From NCBI GenBank assembly GCA_963693315.1, contig OY856188.1:269013114-269077113 (forward strand): a DNA stretch of 64,000 nt, given 5' to 3'. Positions 60,430 to 64,000 of the stretch are shown here, in pieces. The position numbers and the translations under genes are program-made. This DNA comes from Diogma glabrata. Its lineage: Eukaryota; Arthropoda; Insecta; Diptera; Cylindrotomidae. The notes below the pieces were generated by a model that was not told where the DNA came from, made no database searches, and was given only the letters and a program-made list of their open reading frames with translations. The stretch's first letter is position 1, and each line of letters begins with the position of its first letter.

Positions 60430-60905
60430 GAGAATTTACTTTAGTCTGAAAAACCTGAGCATAACGTTCTCGAGCCAAAAGTGAAATTCCTGTCCCCACT
60501 TTTTTGGCATCTCTCGACGTTTTACGTCATAAATAGGTCATAACGGGCTTAAAAAAGCAAAAAAATGTATGTCTGTATGTTCTCACAACTGACAAAATCT
60601 AAGGAGAGATTGGAGAGATTTCCAAAATGTTTAATTCTAAAAATAGGTACATATACTCAATGGTAAGTATACTAAGAAAAGACGATGTGCTCGATAGCTG
60701 TACCGACAGTGTGTCAAAATAAGAAGCAAAATTTTTTGCTTTAAAAACATTGAATAACATTGCATATGGAGCAATCTTGATGATCGGCATTGGTATGTGA
60801 GATCGAAAACTTGATTATTGTATTATAAATTTATCAAAAAAATATTGTCAAGTGTGTCAAAAGAAAGATTTTCATTTATTTTTTTACCCAAATTTATTGA
60901 GTGGG
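60430..60905 (+). repeat. Dispersed repeat module A, copy 3
   Basis: Contains TTTAGTCTGAAAAACCTGAG, GGCATCTCTCGACGTTTTAC, GACGATGTGCTCGATAGCTG, GGCATTGGTATGTGAGATCG and one TGTCAAGTGTGTCAAAAGAA unit. It matches the copies at 8765 and 24401. It ends after a single tandem unit. Confidence 0.75.
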
Positions 60906-62160
60906 AAGATCGCTTACAAAGAAATGTCATAAACAATAAAAGAGACAACAACTTTTTTTCCTAGTAAATCTGCGTGAACATCTAGTTGTCTCTCAAGAAA
61001 AATACTCTCAATTCTTTGTAGAAGTAAAGGTGCAGTAGAAGTAATATATTCGATTTCAGTAAATCGGACAAGATTATCCTATCGATTTTTTGAAAAATTT
61101 GAAATATATTCAAGTCAAGATATCAAAAGAGAAGAGTACAGAGATCTCAGTGTCTGACGACAGTCAGTGATATATAACTTAGATACGAATAAAGACGAAT
61201 AACCAAGAACTTAGACAAATAGTGTGAATTTTTCACAATTTACTAAATATTCAAAAATTTAATGGATGTGTTGCAACATATCTCACCTCAAGCAAACTCA
61301 TTTGAGAGACTACTAAGATCATTGCTCAAACCAAATATCATATACCGATTACCGATTAAGCTAAGAACTAAATAATTATTTATTTTATTTATAAATGTGG
61401 CTCACTCATCACAAGTCACAACAATAACAATGCAGTTTCATCAGAACAGACAAGCAAAATTCTTTCCACTTTGATCGGAATATTGGATAAAAATTTGTTT
61501 GAAAACGAAAAAATTATTTGAGAATATTTAAAGACGATTGTTCTGAAATTTTGTGCTGGGAAAGTGGTTCAAGACAGAACAAAATATTTTTAATATTTTT
61601 ACTTGTTTATTTGGCTTATTTTACCATTTTCAGAACTAATGAAAATGAATAATTGATTGTTATTTGATTTTTGCAATGAAATGTCTAATGGTCACCAGAC
61701 TCTTTCTCCTTTCATTTGATGACTACCACATATTTTATATTCTGTTAGGCACCTGCCCTAGACGAGTCCAACCACTTTTTTATCTGCAATAAATACCATG
61801 GTAGCCTTAAAGGTTGTTCATTCATACTGAGGTACTAACGTACATAAACGTACAGCTGAATGTCGAAACTCATTTTCTTAATTCCAAGTTATTAGTCAAA
61901 ACTCTCTAATTTTATTTTAAAAAAGTACATAATACACACAACCACAAATAAAACAACTAAAAACATGATATCCGTATACGGATAAACGTTGCTGTACCCA
62001 AAAAAAGTTTTCAATACAAAAATATTTCTAGAACCATATTTAGTACCCAAGCTAAGGTTTCTATGACTTTTATAAAATTTATTTCACATATTTTCGGCTA
62101 AAGTAAATGATGCTGGGTGAAAAAAGTTAAAACAATATTGTAATAATTTAGCCAAAATAT
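60906..62160. other. Unassigned AT-rich stretch
   Basis: No supported gene, RNA or repeat copy. Confidence 0.5.
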
Positions 62161-64000
62161 ACACTGAGAAAAAAAGCTACGTAATATTAACCAAATTGGT
62201 TTTATTAAAATATTTTTGTTAAAATAACATAGTTTATGTTACGTTTCAATAAAATTGACTTTGCTAGTTTTTTTCAATTATGTTATTAATACAAAAATCG
62301 CTTCGTTATTTTACCTAAGCAAATACATTTTGTAAACAAACATTGGTTTTGTTAAAATTACATGGCTCCAGTTATTTTAACATAGCGGTAGTTTATTTTT
62401 ATTAACAATGGTAAAAATATTTAACATATACTCTGTTAAGCATATATTATAATAACAGAGCGCTATGTTAAAAGAAATTGAGTTTACGAGGCTAAATTGA
62501 AGTAACGGAGCACTATGTTAATTAAATTGAAAGAATTGTTATAAGTATGTAGTGCTATTTTAAAATAAGAGAACATTTTGTAAAATGTCAAAATTCATTT
62601 AAGGATTGCATTTAAAATTAATTCCATTTGAAACGTGTTTTCTTTGTGCTTGGATATGAAAAAAACATCTCTTGCAACTAAAAAAACACTTTATAGATTG
62701 CTAAAGAAAAGGATAATATACAACATTAAATTATTTAAAAATTTAACAGGTAAGCAATTCAATCTTTTTATGAAGCATTTACTTGTCTTTAATTATATTT
62801 ATTTTATATATTAAATTTAAATTAATATTATATATTATTATTTTTGAAATCCCGATAGTTCGATTTCTATTCGCGGAAAACTTATTATTATTATAACACA
62901 AGATGATATAAGTAAAGTTTATAAGGGTAACAAATACTGGGAAAAGATGCTATTCGAGCATTACATATATAAATTTCAGGAGAGGAGAAGAATAAAGAAT
63001 CGGTGAGTTAAATTTAAATGTTTTCCGCTTGCTAAAAAATTTTTACGGTTTTGTTAACTGAACTAAATTAATCTGAGTTTATACACTCATATAATCTGAG
63101 TTTATAATCTGAGTTTAAACTTTGAAAAATATAGCTTTATATAAAAATTTAAAATAAATTAAAGTTAAAATTCGAACTATTTTCTGAATTAAATATTCTC
63201 AATTTTGTTTACAGAATTAATTTGCTCAGATTGATTTTAATTTGGCAACGACAACGCAACATATTCGAATACCATAAATAAAAATTTTATGTACCAATTT
63301 CAAGAAATATTTTAAAAGAACAACAATCTGTAGTAACACCATCTACATTATCCATAACCGATAGTTTCATTAAATAGTTTAAGAAATCTTAGTTATCTTA
63401 AATCTGTTTTATCCATCGTATATGATATGTTTTCTTTTATTAAATTTTAGATTTAAAATAATTTTTTTGATATGTATTAGCTGAAGTTATCATAGTCGAA
63501 ATGCAAATTTTAATAAAACAAATACATTTATTAAAACTATATACCTCCATTTTAAATGTTAATTACAATTCTTCTCGGGATAATATTTTTATATTAAACA
63601 ACCATTTTATAAGCATTTATAATAAACAAAATAAATTATAACGAATAATTAATAAATAAATACATAAATAAATTATAATGATAAATAAATTTTAATAAAT
63701 AAATAAATTATAATACATTATAAATAACATTATAAATTATACATTATGCATTATTATATACATAATAAAAATGTTCATTTAACATATATATATATACATT
63801 AAGGTGACTTAACTAATAATACAATAATTTAATTTATATAATTAAGTTGTGTAATTAAAATACAATTTTATATTATATATAAGTATTAATAAAATCATTG
63901 TTAATAAATAAATTTATTTTGAGTACATTGAAAAAGTGTTTTTATTCCCAATTTTAGAAGGAGTCCAAAGGTCCAAAATTGTTAATTTTAACCAAGGTTT
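62161..64000 (+). other. AT-rich region, possible element starting ACACTGAGAAAAAAA
   Basis: ACACTGAGAAAAAAA at about 62161-62175 resembles the tips of some insect inverted-repeat elements. Words built on TAACATAG, TTATTTTAACA and AGCACTATGTTAA recur on both strands to about 62600. From 62760 to 63930 the DNA is very AT-rich with no coding frame. The sequence stops at AACCAAGGTTT, so a matching end, if any, lies outside the window. Confidence 0.3.

Overview
The window looks like a stretch of an AT-rich animal nuclear genome, most probably an insect and perhaps a fly. It shows fly/arthropod-type LINE, gypsy, hAT and uncharacterised arthropod transposon genes, poly(A)-tailed retrocopies, polymerase III (tRNA-like) boxes and long AT microsatellites. 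There is no operon structure. I found no intact host protein-coding gene, so the window is probably intergenic or the inside of a very long intron. Nearly everything that can be identified is a mobile element or a tandem repeat. Species and taxonomic depth are inference.

Layout. 0-2.9 kb: the 3' part of a LINE (endonuclease plus reverse transcriptase), broken by one in-frame stop and ending in a 33-nt poly(A). 2.9-8.3 kb: AT-rich DNA with two tRNA-like relics and a dispersed repeat. 8.3-12.4 kb: tandem repeats, then a long-terminal-inverted-repeat (TIR) element carrying a decayed gene of an unnamed arthropod family, then a GC-richer dispersed repeat. 12.5-17.1 kb: a three-layer nest in which a minisatellite is interrupted by a 4.3-kb DNA transposon (uncharacterised transposase with an ADGCGGQNKN motif), itself interrupted by a 2.07-kb foldback element. 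18.6-26.6 kb: degenerate satellite, a TA-flanked MITE, a 3.0-kb TIR element with a 4-bp target duplication and internal satellites, and a 1.2-kb foldback element. 26.6-34.4 kb: mostly unassigned AT-rich DNA. 34.4-35.4 kb: remains of a gypsy-type pol gene. 41.5-42.9 kb: an array with a 13-bp period next to a LINE endonuclease fragment. 43.8-49.15 kb: a 140-150-bp minisatellite split by a 4.9-kb hAT element with a perfect 8-bp target duplication; the hAT gene is itself broken by a second long-TIR element and a tRNA-headed insertion. 50.8-52.9 kb: an array with a long repeat unit ending in a near-perfect hairpin. 57.5-60.9 kb: further copies of dispersed repeats. 60.9-64.0 kb: AT-rich DNA, possibly the start of another element that runs out of the window.

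The genes do not form a pathway; they are transposition genes at different stages of decay. The most interesting items are two relatives of a long-TIR transposon family (9.3-11.9 kb with a gene, 45.3-46.6 kb without) and the 12.6-16.9 kb transposon. The latter carries nine copies of a GGAATAG-based motif near its ends and an uncharacterised transposase. All boundaries were read by eye; identities of decayed proteins rest on remembered family motifs, not on a search.
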